From assembly GCF_005885675.1 (NCBI RefSeq), contig NZ_VANR01000006.1, positions 180,246 to 244,245 on the forward strand: 64,000 bases of DNA. The letters run 5' to 3'. The notes beneath the pieces are model-generated. The model saw only the letters and a list, made by a program, of their open reading frames with translations. It had not been told where the DNA came from and did no database searches. Positions 16,548 through 25,804 of this stretch are shown here, one piece after another. Positions within the stretch are counted from its first letter, which is position 1. Every line of letters begins with the position of its first letter. Source of the stretch: Polaribacter aestuariivivens. GTDB taxonomy: Bacteria > Bacteroidota > Bacteroidia > Flavobacteriales > Flavobacteriaceae. Both the position numbers and the translations under genes were made by a program.

Positions 16548-18127
16548 AATTGAATTTTTGTTGACAAACTAGATTCAAATAAAACTTTTAATTTTATTGC
16601 AGTAGACGCTTTATTAAAACCTTTTGCAAATCTATAATTTCCTTTTTCAATGGAGATGTTTTTTCCTTCAAAAAACACTTCTATATTATAGTCTCCAAGT
16701 AAAACTTTAGATTTTCTTATTGTGACATTAGAAATAGCTGGATGAAGATGAAAATGAGCAACTTTCTTAAAAGGTTTTTCTGAAGTGATAACATCTTCTA
16801 TATTAATATTATTTTCACTAACAGTAAACTTTCTTGAATGGGTAAGGTTTAAGGCTTTGTAACCATTATGAGTAGCTTTTATACTATTTTTATTTTCTTT
16901 TAAACTTGTAACTTCGGCTCTTTTAGCAACTCTAAACCCTCCCCAAACTTGGGTTTGCTCTATATCTTCTATTTGCACAGTATTATGTGCTGCTGTACTT
17001 CTTTCTAATTGTCTTAATTCGTTCTTTTCATAGGTAGATAATCCTGTATCTATAAAAATAGGATTTTGATTTACATACAATACAAAATTAAAAGTGTCTG
17101 AATGTACATGCGCAGGTTGATAAGAAGCTCCTACATTACCAACATCTACAAATAACTCAAAATTATTTTTTTTAAACATTCTGTAACCAGAGTCTAACAG
17201 TTTTACATTCTCTATAATTAAATTTAACTCCTCTCCATACAATACCAATTCTTTAGTGGATGGGGCAATATCAAAAGCACTATCATTTACCATTGGAATG
17301 TCTCCATTTTTAAAAGTTACTTCTTTTATCCAAGACAACATTCTACATGCAATACTTTCTAAAAACTGTAATAAATTATCTTGTTTCCAATTATTTAGTC
17401 GTATTAATTTTATACAATCTAATACTCTAAACAGCATAGTTTGGTGATACATTGGAGATAATTCGAAGTGACCACCGTCTTTTAAAGTTTGTTCTTTCAG
17501 TTCTGATTTTAAAATTTTAAAAGCTGGCTTATAAAGAGTATCGTCTTTAAAATAATATGCTCCAAATAATAAGGAAAAACCATTTTCTAATAAATGATTT
17601 CCAAGCAAATGATATTCTATATTATTTAAAAGTATTTGATAATGGTTATATAATCCTTGATTTATTTCATGATTTAAAATTTTTCTATTCGACAAAAATT
17701 TAATCCAATTAATTCCTCGAAGTGAAATTGGGTAAGCTGCTTTACCATCTTTTAAATACTGGTCGTTTTTTAAATAGTCTTTTATTAACCTTAGTCCTTC
17801 CTCAGTTTTAATTTCTTTTTGATTTAAAAAATCGAAATAATTAAGATTAAAAGTCCATAGTTTTCCAAACTCCGAATAATTCCAATCTATACTCTCTCCA
17901 AATTTTTTTGTGATGTTTAAGAAAAAGAACTCATTTTCTCCCAAGTATGAGTTAGGGGTTAACAAAAAGTCTTCCCATACTAAAGAAAGTTCATTATTCT
18001 CTAACTTTTTATTGTATTTTTTTTTAAAGAAACGATTTCTTATAAAATAGTAAAGCCTATAATAAATTTGAATAGGCTTTAGATATTTTATTGTATTATA
18101 CAGTGTACTTATTTTACTTCCACCCAT
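16544..18127 (-). CDS. Heparinase II/III-like protein within the polysaccharide operon
   Basis: This 527-residue protein has the layout of heparinase II/III-fold proteins: an N-terminal alpha-toroid (for example LRGINWIKFLSNRKI and HLLENGFSLLFGAYYF) followed by a beta-rich part with ASYQPAHVHSDTFNFVLY, NPIFIDTGLSTYEKN, RSTAAHNTVQIED and a beta-sandwich end. There is no signal peptide; the N terminus is basic and hydrophilic. A degradative, secreted lyase is therefore unlikely. Lyases of this fold share chemistry with uronate C5-epimerases such as dermatan sulfate epimerase, so a biosynthetic epimerase or an editing role is possible. It overlaps the two-domain oxidoreductase gene by 19 bases, a pairing I recall from other capsule loci. 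Confidence 0.85.
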   Translation of the reverse strand: MGGSKISTLYNTIKYLKPIQIYYRLYYFIRNRFFKKKYNKKLENNELSLVWEDFLLTPNSYLGENEFFFLNITKKFGESIDWNYSEFGKLWTFNLNYFDFLNQKEIKTEEGLRLIKDYLKNDQYLKDGKAAYPISLRGINWIKFLSNRKILNHEINQGLYNHYQILLNNIEYHLLGNHLLENGFSLLFGAYYFKDDTLYKPAFKILKSELKEQTLKDGGHFELSPMYHQTMLFRVLDCIKLIRLNNWKQDNLLQFLESIACRMLSWIKEVTFKNGDIPMVNDSAFDIAPSTKELVLYGEELNLIIENVKLLDSGYRMFKKNNFELFVDVGNVGASYQPAHVHSDTFNFVLYVNQNPIFIDTGLSTYEKNELRQLERSTAAHNTVQIEDIEQTQVWGGFRVAKRAEVTSLKENKNSIKATHNGYKALNLTHSRKFTVSENNINIEDVITSEKPFKKVAHFHLHPAISNVTIRKSKVLLGDYNIEVFFEGKNISIEKGNYRFAKGFNKASTAIKLKVLFESSLSTKIQL

Positions 18128-20229
18128 TTTCCTTGTTTCAAAGATTCTATCGCTGCAAATGAGGCTTTTGTTGTATTAACAATTTCCTCGAAAGGTATAA
18201 TAGGTTCTCCTCCTTTTTGCTGCTGTTCAATTAATTGATTAAATTGGTTATAATGACCTTTGTCTTGTTTTGAAGAGCTTTTAGAGAAACCCTTAAAACC
18301 ATATGCTTTTAACTTTCTCCAATTATCCATAATTAAAGTTCTTTCTTGAGAGAAAATTTCAACTCTTTCTTTTGAATAGGCTTTAGATCCATTTGCAAAA
18401 TAGTTAATAACTGCATTGGTTCCGTTTTCATATTTTAACAATATACTTGCATTATCGGTGTTTTCTTGTGGATTGGCTCCCATAGCATTCATGCAAACAG
18501 AAATTACTTTACTACCTGCAAAATAAGTACACAAATCTATATAATGGCAAGCTTCTCCGATAATTCTTCCTCCTCCAACTTCCATATCATGTACCCATAC
18601 ATCTGCAGGTATAAAACCAGCATTCATTGTAGCAATAATATTCATAGGTGCTTTATCGTTTCCTAAAACTTTTTTCATTTTTTTTGCCAAAGGAGCAAAA
18701 CGTCTATTGAAACCTACAGAAATATTTACATTACGCTTATTATATTCTTCTACAATCTTTTTTAATTCTTCTGCTGTTAATGCCAAAGGCTTTTCTACAA
18801 AAACACTTTTATTAGCTTGCATAGTTTCCAAGACCATAGAAGCATGCATATTATGTTTTGTTGTTATTAAAACTAAATCTGTTTCTGTATCATTTAGTAT
18901 TTCTTTATAATCTGTAGTAGAATTTGCAATCTGATATTGCTTTGCCATAGTGGTCGAAGATAACCCTCCAGAACTTGCTATGTATTTTATATTAGCATTT
19001 AATTTTTTTAAACTTGGTAAAATAGTAGCACTTGTAAAATTACCTGCTCCTACAATACCAATAACACCTTTATTTCCTTTAAATGATTTGTTACTAATTT
19101 TAACTGTAGAAACTGGTTTTTCTGTTGTATTATATTCTAATATAGAGGCAATCGACTTGGAAACTCCCATGTCTCCATATATTTTTTGATAATCTTCTAA
19201 AGGAATTCGTTCTGTAATTAAAGGTTTAACATTTAAAGAGCCGTTAGAAATTGCATTTAAAACTGCGTTAAAATTTCTTTTTTCTGTCCAACGTACATAA
19301 CCTATTGGATAATCATTTCCTTTGTTTTCATACTCATCGTCATAACGCCCTGGACCATATGAGCAAGAAACTTGAAAAGAAATTTCTTTATTATAAAAAT
19401 CTGCTCTACTAATGTCTAAACCAATTACGCCAACTAAAATAATTCTTCCTAATTTTCTACACATTTGGGCAGACTGCGATATAATATCGTTACTTTTACT
19501 AGATGCCGTAATTATAACTCCATCTGCACCAACTCCATTTGTAAATGTTTCAACAAATTTTACTTGGTCTGTACCTTCTGCTGGATTTATAGCAATAATT
19601 CCTTTTTCTTTCGCTATTTTAATTTTCTCTGAATCGAAATCGAAACCAATAACATTACATCCGTTAGCCTTTAACAACTCTGCTGTTACCAAACCTATAA
19701 GACCTAAGCCTACTACAACTATTGTTTCTCCAAAAGTAGGTTTTAACAATCTAATTCCTTGTAGCCCAATAGAGCCTATAATTGTAAATGCAGCTTCTTC
19801 GTCGGTTACATTTTCAGGAATTTTAGCTACAAGATTTTTAGGTACCAACACATACTCTGCATGATTACCATTAGATGCTACTCTATCTCCAATATTAAAT
19901 TCTTTTACACCTTTACCTACAGCTACCACTTCTCCCACGTTACAATAACCTAATGGTAATGGTTGCCCTAATTTATTAAAAACTGCATCTAATGTTGGCT
20001 TTAATCCGTCTGTCTTTACCTTATCTAAAACCATTTTAACCTTATCTGGTTGCTGTTTCGCTTTTTGAATAAAGTTTGCTTTACCAAATTCTACTAACAT
20101 TTTTTCAGTTCCTAAAGACACTAATGTTTTAGTCGTTTTTATTAAAACAGCTCCCGACTTTATGGCTGGCACTGGTACTTCTTCTAAAATAGTGTCTCCC
20201 TTCTTAAGGTCTTGTATTATTTGTTTCAT
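18109..20229 (-). CDS. Two-domain oxidoreductase: zinc-type alcohol dehydrogenase fused to Gfo/Idh/MocA domain
   Basis: Two NAD(P)-dependent oxidoreductase domains are fused in 706 residues. The first half is a medium-chain alcohol dehydrogenase: GEVVAVGKGVKEFNIGDRVA and the dinucleotide motif VVVGLGLIGLVTAELL. The second half, from about residue 370, is a Gfo/Idh/MocA dehydrogenase: GVIGIVGAGNFTSATILP, then FVEKPLALTAEEL and the GGGRIIGEACHYIDL motif. I start at the ATG at 20229 (MKQIIQDLKKGD); an in-frame extension upstream would run into the acyltransferase gene and lacks support. Such fusions occur in capsule and exopolysaccharide loci next to heparinase-like genes. A sugar or uronate oxidation-reduction step is likely, but no substrate is established here. 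Confidence 0.88.
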   Translation of the reverse strand: MKQIIQDLKKGDTILEEVPVPAIKSGAVLIKTTKTLVSLGTEKMLVEFGKANFIQKAKQQPDKVKMVLDKVKTDGLKPTLDAVFNKLGQPLPLGYCNVGEVVAVGKGVKEFNIGDRVASNGNHAEYVLVPKNLVAKIPENVTDEEAAFTIIGSIGLQGIRLLKPTFGETIVVVGLGLIGLVTAELLKANGCNVIGFDFDSEKIKIAKEKGIIAINPAEGTDQVKFVETFTNGVGADGVIITASSKSNDIISQSAQMCRKLGRIILVGVIGLDISRADFYNKEISFQVSCSYGPGRYDDEYENKGNDYPIGYVRWTEKRNFNAVLNAISNGSLNVKPLITERIPLEDYQKIYGDMGVSKSIASILEYNTTEKPVSTVKISNKSFKGNKGVIGIVGAGNFTSATILPSLKKLNANIKYIASSGGLSSTTMAKQYQIANSTTDYKEILNDTETDLVLITTKHNMHASMVLETMQANKSVFVEKPLALTAEELKKIVEEYNKRNVNISVGFNRRFAPLAKKMKKVLGNDKAPMNIIATMNAGFIPADVWVHDMEVGGGRIIGEACHYIDLCTYFAGSKVISVCMNAMGANPQENTDNASILLKYENGTNAVINYFANGSKAYSKERVEIFSQERTLIMDNWRKLKAYGFKGFSKSSSKQDKGHYNQFNQLIEQQQKGGEPIIPFEEIVNTTKASFAAIESLKQGKWVEVK

Positions 20230-20236
20230 ATAAATT

Positions 20237-20761
20237 TTATTTTCTTTCTTTAATAATTTTTGCAGGAACTCCTCCAACTATTGTAAATGGTTTTACATCT
20301 TTAGTTACAACACTTCCAGCAGCAATTACTGCTCCTTCACCTATAATAACACCTGATGTAATTATACAATTTGCACCAATCCATACATCTTTTCCTATAA
20401 TAACTTTTTTAGACACATGACCAGAATCGAAGATTCTTCCTTGGTTGCTAGGTATTATATGGTTTGCAGATATTATTTGAGTTCTATATCCAATTAAAGT
20501 TCTTTCTCCTATTTCAACACCGCCTTTGGTAGTTATTATTACACCCCAGGCTAAGTCAACATTATTTCCAATAATTATATTTATTGCTGGGTTGATTTTT
20601 ATACCAGGATAGAATGTAACTCTTTTACCAACGATACCTCCTTGAATTCTTATATAGTTACTTTTAACTAAATTAAACAATTTGTGTCTAGGTAAAGAAA
20701 AAACTATTGAAGATAAAGATTCATAAGTACAAACAGCAAAATTTTTAATCTCTTTTTTCAT
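20237..20761 (-). CDS. Left-handed beta-helix acyltransferase (WbbJ/maltose O-acetyltransferase type)
   Basis: This is a hexapeptide-repeat O-acetyltransferase. The repeats [45 protein letters not shown] and [15 protein letters not shown] form the left-handed beta-helix; the end [17 protein letters not shown] is the usual closing motif of acetyl-CoA-dependent sugar acetyltransferases. The 174-residue protein lacks the extra N-terminal domain of PglD, so it is more likely an O-acetyltransferase acting on a sugar residue than the bacillosamine N-acetyltransferase. It overlaps the upstream glycosyltransferase gene by ATGA and ends 7 bases before the oxidoreductase start. Confidence 0.88.
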   Translation of the reverse strand: MKKEIKNFAVCTYESLSSIVFSLPRHKLFNLVKSNYIRIQGGIVGKRVTFYPGIKINPAINIIIGNNVDLAWGVIITTKGGVEIGERTLIGYRTQIISANHIIPSNQGRIFDSGHVSKKVIIGKDVWIGANCIITSGVIIGEGAVIAAGSVVTKDVKPFTIVGGVPAKIIKERK

Positions 20762-21891
20762 TTTATTGACCTTAATAAATCTAATTGCATATTTACTTTT
20801 TTACTAGGACTTGGATATTTTTCGATAATTAAATCTGCATTAGTTTTGATTTGGTTTTGTAAATTTATGTTACTTCTGTAATTTATTATTTTATCACAAA
20901 TATTAGATGCATCATTTCGTTCCACATAAACAGCTGCGTTTTCACATATAGAACGTGACCATTCCTCATCTGATATAAATAGAGGTTTTTTAAAATACCA
21001 AGATTCAATAATATTATTACTAAAACTTTCTAACAAGCTAAAAAGAGCAACACCGTCTATCTTTTCGAATAAAAAAGGTACTTCTGAAGGTAAAACTTGG
21101 TCAAAAAAAACTATGTTTTTTTCAACAGAATATTTTTTAGCTTTCTCTAATAAAAGTATTGAATTTGGATCTTTTGGAGGAACAGTTATTACAAAGCTTA
21201 CATCCATAACATTCTGTTTTTTTAAACTTAGAAGTATTTCCGGAACAATTTCTATATTTTTATTTTTGTGCCATCCAGAAAGCATTAAAAGATTAAATTT
21301 ATTGGTTTCTATCTCATTTAATCTCGTTCTAAATTTTTTGGAAACTTTAGAAGTAGGATAAGAGGATATTGAAGGTAAAATAAGTTCTGTTTGTTCCGCT
21401 GGATAGTTAAATAAATCCACTGCTCTATTTCGCATCGATTCATTTTCAAAAATTATAAAATCAGATTTTAATGTACTTTTTAGTCTATACCTATCTATTA
21501 ATTTTAATTTAATATTTTGTAAAAAAGAGTATCCTTGCCAAAACTTTATTTCAGGGTAGAACAGATTTGAATATGCGCATCCAGTAACTGACTTTATATT
21601 TCTATAGTGTAAACCAGGTCCAAACATTGTGTAAATTATTTCGATGTTATTATTTAAAACAACTTTACTAAACCTAAATAACTGGAAAATTAATCTATTA
21701 TACAATCCTTCTTTTACTGTATATATATTTTTGCATTTTTTTTCTATTAATATTTTATGAACATGTGTGTTTTCTGTAACCAAAAAGAAAAGTGTAAAGT
21801 CACTATTGTTTAAGGATTGTATTATAAAGTTTGAAGCTACTTGTTGTCCTCCTCCACTTTTAATTGGCATTAAGTTTAATAAAACTTTCAT
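20758..21891 (-). CDS. Glycosyltransferase family 4-like protein
   Basis: This is a GT-B-fold glycosyltransferase of 377 residues. The N terminus carries [20 protein letters not shown], a nucleotide-sugar-transferase-like GGG loop. The C-terminal half has [20 protein letters not shown] and the acceptor/donor motif region [25 protein letters not shown], which corresponds to the EX7E region of family 4. It lies 12 bases downstream of the GT2 gene and overlaps the acyltransferase by ATGA. It should add one sugar of the repeat unit; donor is unknown. Confidence 0.85.
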   Translation of the reverse strand: MKVLLNLMPIKSGGGQQVASNFIIQSLNNSDFTLFFLVTENTHVHKILIEKKCKNIYTVKEGLYNRLIFQLFRFSKVVLNNNIEIIYTMFGPGLHYRNIKSVTGCAYSNLFYPEIKFWQGYSFLQNIKLKLIDRYRLKSTLKSDFIIFENESMRNRAVDLFNYPAEQTELILPSISSYPTSKVSKKFRTRLNEIETNKFNLLMLSGWHKNKNIEIVPEILLSLKKQNVMDVSFVITVPPKDPNSILLLEKAKKYSVEKNIVFFDQVLPSEVPFLFEKIDGVALFSLLESFSNNIIESWYFKKPLFISDEEWSRSICENAAVYVERNDASNICDKIINYRSNINLQNQIKTNADLIIEKYPSPSKKVNMQLDLLRSIK

Positions 21892-21903
21892 AAATCAAAA
21901 AAA

Positions 21904-22614
21904 TTATCTCATTAATAAAATTATTCGAATAATTATTTTCGATAGAACATTTGTCTTGCCTTCCATATTAATTACTTCTCTTCTCATAGCTTTAATATTT
22001 ATATCTCCTAGGGATTCTCCATACTTTAAAAATTCTGTAGATACTATATTCAAATATTTAAATCTAATTCCTTTTTCTATAGAAAAACGTCTAAACATAT
22101 CTAAATCTCCAGCTAGTTTAAACTTTAAGTAGTTTAAACCTCCTATTTTCTCGTATAAGTTTTTTGTATACATTGTACTTGGTTGAACAAAGGGCATAAT
22201 CTTATTTTTTAATATAAACTTTGGAAATCGAGATCCACTAATCCTCGTTTTTTTTCCTTTTTTTATAAAATTAAAGATTGAATCGGAATATACGAAGTCG
22301 CATTTATTAGATTTTAGTACTTCATACATTTTTTCAAAACCTTCTTTAACAACAACATCATCGGAATTTACCCAAGTAATAAATTCTCCCTTTGCTTTCT
22401 CAAAACCTAAAGATATGGCATGATACATGCCCAACTTTTCTGTTTGATTGATTAACTTAACATGAGGGTGTTTTTTTATAATTTCTAATGTCCCATCTGA
22501 AGAACCTCCATCTACGATAATGTGTTCAAATGGAATTGTTAATTTTTTTATGGAATTAATATTGTTTTCTAAAAAATTAACTGAATTTAAAGTTGGCGTA
22601 ACTATTGTTAACAT
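21904..22614 (-). CDS. Glycosyltransferase family 2
   Basis: This is a GT-A glycosyltransferase of 236 residues. The opening MLTIVTPTLNSVNFLENNI, then EHIIVDGGSSDGTLEII and ITWVNSDDVVVKEGFE are the hallmark family 2 segments; NSDD corresponds to the metal-binding DXD-like motif. It resembles short WcaA/WcaE-type transferases without membrane helices. The start overlaps the wzy gene by 7 bases. Its gene, like wzy upstream, is visibly richer in A and T than the sugar-precursor genes. Confidence 0.88.
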   Translation of the reverse strand: MLTIVTPTLNSVNFLENNINSIKKLTIPFEHIIVDGGSSDGTLEIIKKHPHVKLINQTEKLGMYHAISLGFEKAKGEFITWVNSDDVVVKEGFEKMYEVLKSNKCDFVYSDSIFNFIKKGKKTRISGSRFPKFILKNKIMPFVQPSTMYTKNLYEKIGGLNYLKFKLAGDLDMFRRFSIEKGIRFKYLNIVSTEFLKYGESLGDINIKAMRREVINMEGKTNVLSKIIIRIILLMR

Positions 22615-23822
22615 AAATTTGAATTTTTAGCAGTAATTATATATGACCCAAAAACCATAAAAGGAAAGTATAACATATTCGTATACCAAGACCACATAGG
22701 TGAGCTAACCATATAAACAAGAAAAAACATAGACATTATAATTTCAAATTTATTAGTTAACATTTTTCTTTTAAAAAAAGAATCAATAATTTTTTTTGTG
22801 ATAAAGAGAAAGAGAACTACCATGCATAAAAACCCAAATTTAAATATAAAATTAATAAGCCCAATATGTAATACACTTCCCCCAACTGTATTTTCTACAA
22901 AACCTCCAAAACCTCTACCTAAAACATAATCATGAAGTTCATAAGAGGCGAAAAAAGTATCTGCTTCCACCAAACGATCATTCCTTTCAGTAGAAACAGC
23001 TGTATCTATACGGTTTTCAAAACGGTTGACAAATATAGATTCTGAAAAAATATACATAAAAACAAATACACTAATAAAAAGAGAGATTAATAAACGAAAT
23101 CTTGCTTTTCCTTTTAAATAAAAGAAAATTAAAACTATAACCAAAAATATTAGCTCAAATAATACATTTTTTTTTGCATAATAAAACCCATTAAATAAAT
23201 ATAAAAATAACATAGCAACAGTTAAAACGACATGCTTTTTTTTTCCAAATTGAATAGATATAATTAAAATTAATGGAACTAAAGCTAAAGTTGTCATTTG
23301 AGCTACATAGTTAATTTTATAGGTTGAGTTTTCTGCCATTTCGATTAACATACTATTTCTACTACTTGCTGTTAAAAAATAATTAAAATCTAGAGAAGGA
23401 ATACCTATTAAGATAAACAATATTGTCCAAAAAAAGTAAGTATTTAAAAATTTAACCCATAATTTTCTTGAAACGTTAACAAAAGTAATACCCGATAAAA
23501 TAAGAGAAAAAGCAAATAAATCGAAAACAAGTCTACCAAAATATTTAGAATCTGTATAATTATTTAAAAGTCCTAATATAAAAACAAAAGAACCAATAAT
23601 TAATAAACCAGAATACAATCGATAGGTTTTATTTTTAAATGATGTATTCTTATTTCGATAGCTCATAAATTTCATGAAAGAATTAAAGCTAAAAAACACT
23701 AAACAACTAATAATTAATATAAATCTAAATTGATTTAAACCAAGAATCCATAGAATGTTAGTAAAAAACATAACATTCCATATTTTTAAAAAATTCTCAA
23801 AATACTTATCCTCTTTCATCAA
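22608..23822 (-). CDS. wzy: O-antigen/capsule repeat-unit polymerase (Wzy-like)
   Basis: This is a 404-residue integral membrane protein with roughly ten or more hydrophobic helices and one larger loop between the later helices (SIFVNRFENRIDTAVSTERN to YVLGRGFGGFVENT, about residues 265-310). Arg-rich loops with a DYVLGRGFGG-like segment are typical of Wzy/O-antigen ligase-type proteins. Sequence conservation in this family is low, so the call rests on topology, the loop and its place between wzx and the glycosyltransferases. It would polymerise repeat units on the periplasmic face. It overlaps both neighbours by a few bases. Confidence 0.75.
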   Translation of the reverse strand: MMKEDKYFENFLKIWNVMFFTNILWILGLNQFRFILIISCLVFFSFNSFMKFMSYRNKNTSFKNKTYRLYSGLLIIGSFVFILGLLNNYTDSKYFGRLVFDLFAFSLILSGITFVNVSRKLWVKFLNTYFFWTILFILIGIPSLDFNYFLTASSRNSMLIEMAENSTYKINYVAQMTTLALVPLILIISIQFGKKKHVVLTVAMLFLYLFNGFYYAKKNVLFELIFLVIVLIFFYLKGKARFRLLISLFISVFVFMYIFSESIFVNRFENRIDTAVSTERNDRLVEADTFFASYELHDYVLGRGFGGFVENTVGGSVLHIGLINFIFKFGFLCMVVLFLFITKKIIDSFFKRKMLTNKFEIIMSMFFLVYMVSSPMWSWYTNMLYFPFMVFGSYIITAKNSNLC

Positions 23823-25185
23823 ATAATGTATCTTGAATAAATTTACTAAATTTTTCTGGCGGATTCTCTATAATGTCAATAAATAATTGGGCTTTATTGT
23901 TTCTTTTAGGAATCATATTATACGGTAATGTTGCCCCAATAAAATCTTCCCATTCTGAATCATTATAAAAATCTGAAATGTTTAATTCTTTACTAAATAT
24001 TTCCTTTAACTCTTTCATAGAGTAATTAATTCCATAGCCAGTATATTTTAATAATTTATGATGTGGTGGTGTTCCAAATAAAATAGCTGGTTTATCTAAT
24101 AAATATGCCTCTAAAGAAGATGTTCCAGATAGTGCGACAACTATTTCAGATTTTTTAATTAATTCTGTAGACTCAACAGGCATATTAACAAACTTTACAT
24201 TTGGTATAGATTTAAGGGCTTTATAAAATTCTTTATTACGCACTTTAAGCATTTTTGGGTTCTCTTTTACCACTATTTCCCAACCATAAGGTAAAACTTT
24301 TGAAATCAATCTAGTCATTTCAATTTGACTTTGAAAATAAGTACTATAAAGAATAACAGTTGCTTCTGGCTCCATATGAAGCGGAATATATACAAATTTA
24401 TTTTTTATATCTCCTAAAGATTTAATATCTGGTAAGTAATAATTTTTACTCTTTATTGAAGTAATTTTTCGTTTAATTTTTCTTAATAGAGAATACCCTT
24501 TGTCATTCAAGTGGTTTTTTATTTCTTCGTCTTTCTTTAAATACTTGATAGCATTCTTTGAATTGGTCTTAAACACATTAGGGCTAGTCTGTTTTTTCAT
24601 ATAGACAAGCCTTTCTGTCATAGGAACATTTAATCTATCTGTTAAACTTTTCTTTTCTATTTTTCTTTGATTAATTCTATTAACTCTTATATTCCAAGAG
24701 TCTTTTAAAGCAACTACACTATTATATGGTACCCCTACTGGAATAAAAGAATAATTATAACCATTTTTTGCATTTGTAAGAAGAGCACTAAAACAATAAA
24801 TAAAATGATCTAAAGATAAAGAAACATTTAATGTGTTTTTATCAATTATATTATCTAATAATATCGCATAACGATAAAAATAATTTTCATTATAGATATC
24901 TGTATCAAAAAATCTTTCAGTTTCTAAAATGTCATTTAAACCAAAATTATTATTTTTTAGAAGTTTATCAATTTGGATTAAACGATTTTGATTTATCACT
25001 ATGTCGTTTACCAAATCTGGAAGTAATAATATCTTTTTTTTTCTTTTAATAAAAAAGTCATAACTCTCAGAAAACATTGTTACGAAAATTATTTCATTGT
25101 AATCACCTACATTATTTAATTTTTCTGAAAATTCAAACATAAATTGGTTATTCCATGGTCTTACATGTAAAACTATTTTACTCAT
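23806..25185 (-). CDS. Capsule-synthesis-like glycosyltransferase (KpsC/KpsS-related)
   Basis: This 459-residue soluble protein has no membrane helix. Its C-terminal half resembles capsule polysaccharide synthesis proteins of the KpsC/KpsS type: FVYIPLHMEPEATVILYS near residue 260, then a GWEIVVKENPKM segment and SEIVVALSGTSSLEAYLLDKP near 350. KpsC and KpsS are Kdo transferases in ABC-transporter capsules, whereas this locus is Wzx/Wzy. KpsS-like proteins have been proposed to transfer pseudaminic acid in some Acinetobacter capsules. With a complete pse pathway upstream, I infer that this protein may transfer the pseudaminic acid derivative. The N-terminal half is not recognised. Confidence 0.65.
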   Translation of the reverse strand: MSKIVLHVRPWNNQFMFEFSEKLNNVGDYNEIIFVTMFSESYDFFIKRKKKILLLPDLVNDIVINQNRLIQIDKLLKNNNFGLNDILETERFFDTDIYNENYFYRYAILLDNIIDKNTLNVSLSLDHFIYCFSALLTNAKNGYNYSFIPVGVPYNSVVALKDSWNIRVNRINQRKIEKKSLTDRLNVPMTERLVYMKKQTSPNVFKTNSKNAIKYLKKDEEIKNHLNDKGYSLLRKIKRKITSIKSKNYYLPDIKSLGDIKNKFVYIPLHMEPEATVILYSTYFQSQIEMTRLISKVLPYGWEIVVKENPKMLKVRNKEFYKALKSIPNVKFVNMPVESTELIKKSEIVVALSGTSSLEAYLLDKPAILFGTPPHHKLLKYTGYGINYSMKELKEIFSKELNISDFYNDSEWEDFIGATLPYNMIPKRNNKAQLFIDIIENPPEKFSKFIQDTLFDERG

Positions 25186-25804
25186 AAATTATTTTTTTTA
25201 TTTTCTTAGCAGGGTTACCAGCTACAATTTCATTGCTACCAACATTTCTAGAAACTACAGATCCCGCACCAATAACAGCTCCATCATCTATAGTTACGCC
25301 TTTCAAAATAATAGAATTAGCACCAATAAATACATTGTCACCGATTTTTATCGGTAAAGACTTGCCATCATTTGGACGTTTTTCTCTTTCTTTCCAATTA
25401 ATAGGATGAAAGTCTGTATCCCAAATACCAACTCCGCTACCAATATAAACATTAGAGCCTATGTCAACTTGTGTAGAACAACAAATAGATGCTCCTGTAA
25501 TTCCAGTATTATTTCCAATATTTATTTGTGCACCACTATTAAGAACTGCTAAAATACACTTGTGTTTTACTCCTATTGGGTTTGTAGATGAGCATGAAGT
25601 AATTACAACATTTTCTCCTAAAGTTATCTTTGCATTTTGATACAATATTATATGGGGAATTCTATCCATTTTGACTTTAAAAAAAGAGAAATCCATTCCA
25701 ATTAATTTAAAATAAATATTCCCGACAACAAAAAAAAAGAAATTAATTAATTTTTTGAATGCTCTATATAAATAATATATTGGATTTGATAAAATTTTAT
25801 TCAT
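25178..25804 (-). CDS. Left-handed beta-helix acyltransferase
   Basis: This is a second hexapeptide acyltransferase of the locus, 208 residues. An N-terminal amphipathic and hydrophobic stretch (FFFVVGNIYFKLIGM) may touch the membrane. The beta-helix follows: ITLGENVVITS, INIGNNTGITGASI, VDIGSNVYIGSGVGI, IKIGDNVFIGANSII and VTIDDGAVIGAGSVV. It ends with EIVAGNPAKKIKKI. The WDTDFHPI segment carries the histidine usual in the active site of WbbJ-like acetyltransferases. It overlaps wzx and the KpsS-like gene by 8 bases each and probably O-acetylates a repeat-unit sugar. Confidence 0.88.
   Translation of the reverse strand: MNKILSNPIYYLYRAFKKLINFFFFVVGNIYFKLIGMDFSFFKVKMDRIPHIILYQNAKITLGENVVITSCSSTNPIGVKHKCILAVLNSGAQINIGNNTGITGASICCSTQVDIGSNVYIGSGVGIWDTDFHPINWKEREKRPNDGKSLPIKIGDNVFIGANSIILKGVTIDDGAVIGAGSVVSRNVGSNEIVAGNPAKKIKKIIYE

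Noticed and set aside
16544..18127. Secreted polysaccharide lyase from a utilisation locus
   Set aside because: No signal peptide, no SusC/SusD genes nearby, and the gene is embedded and overlapping in a biosynthetic operon.
19412..19864. 150-codon open frame on the plus strand
   Set aside because: It is antisense to the well-supported two-domain oxidoreductase, has no recognisable domain or promoter, and its composition is what a reverse reading of that gene gives.
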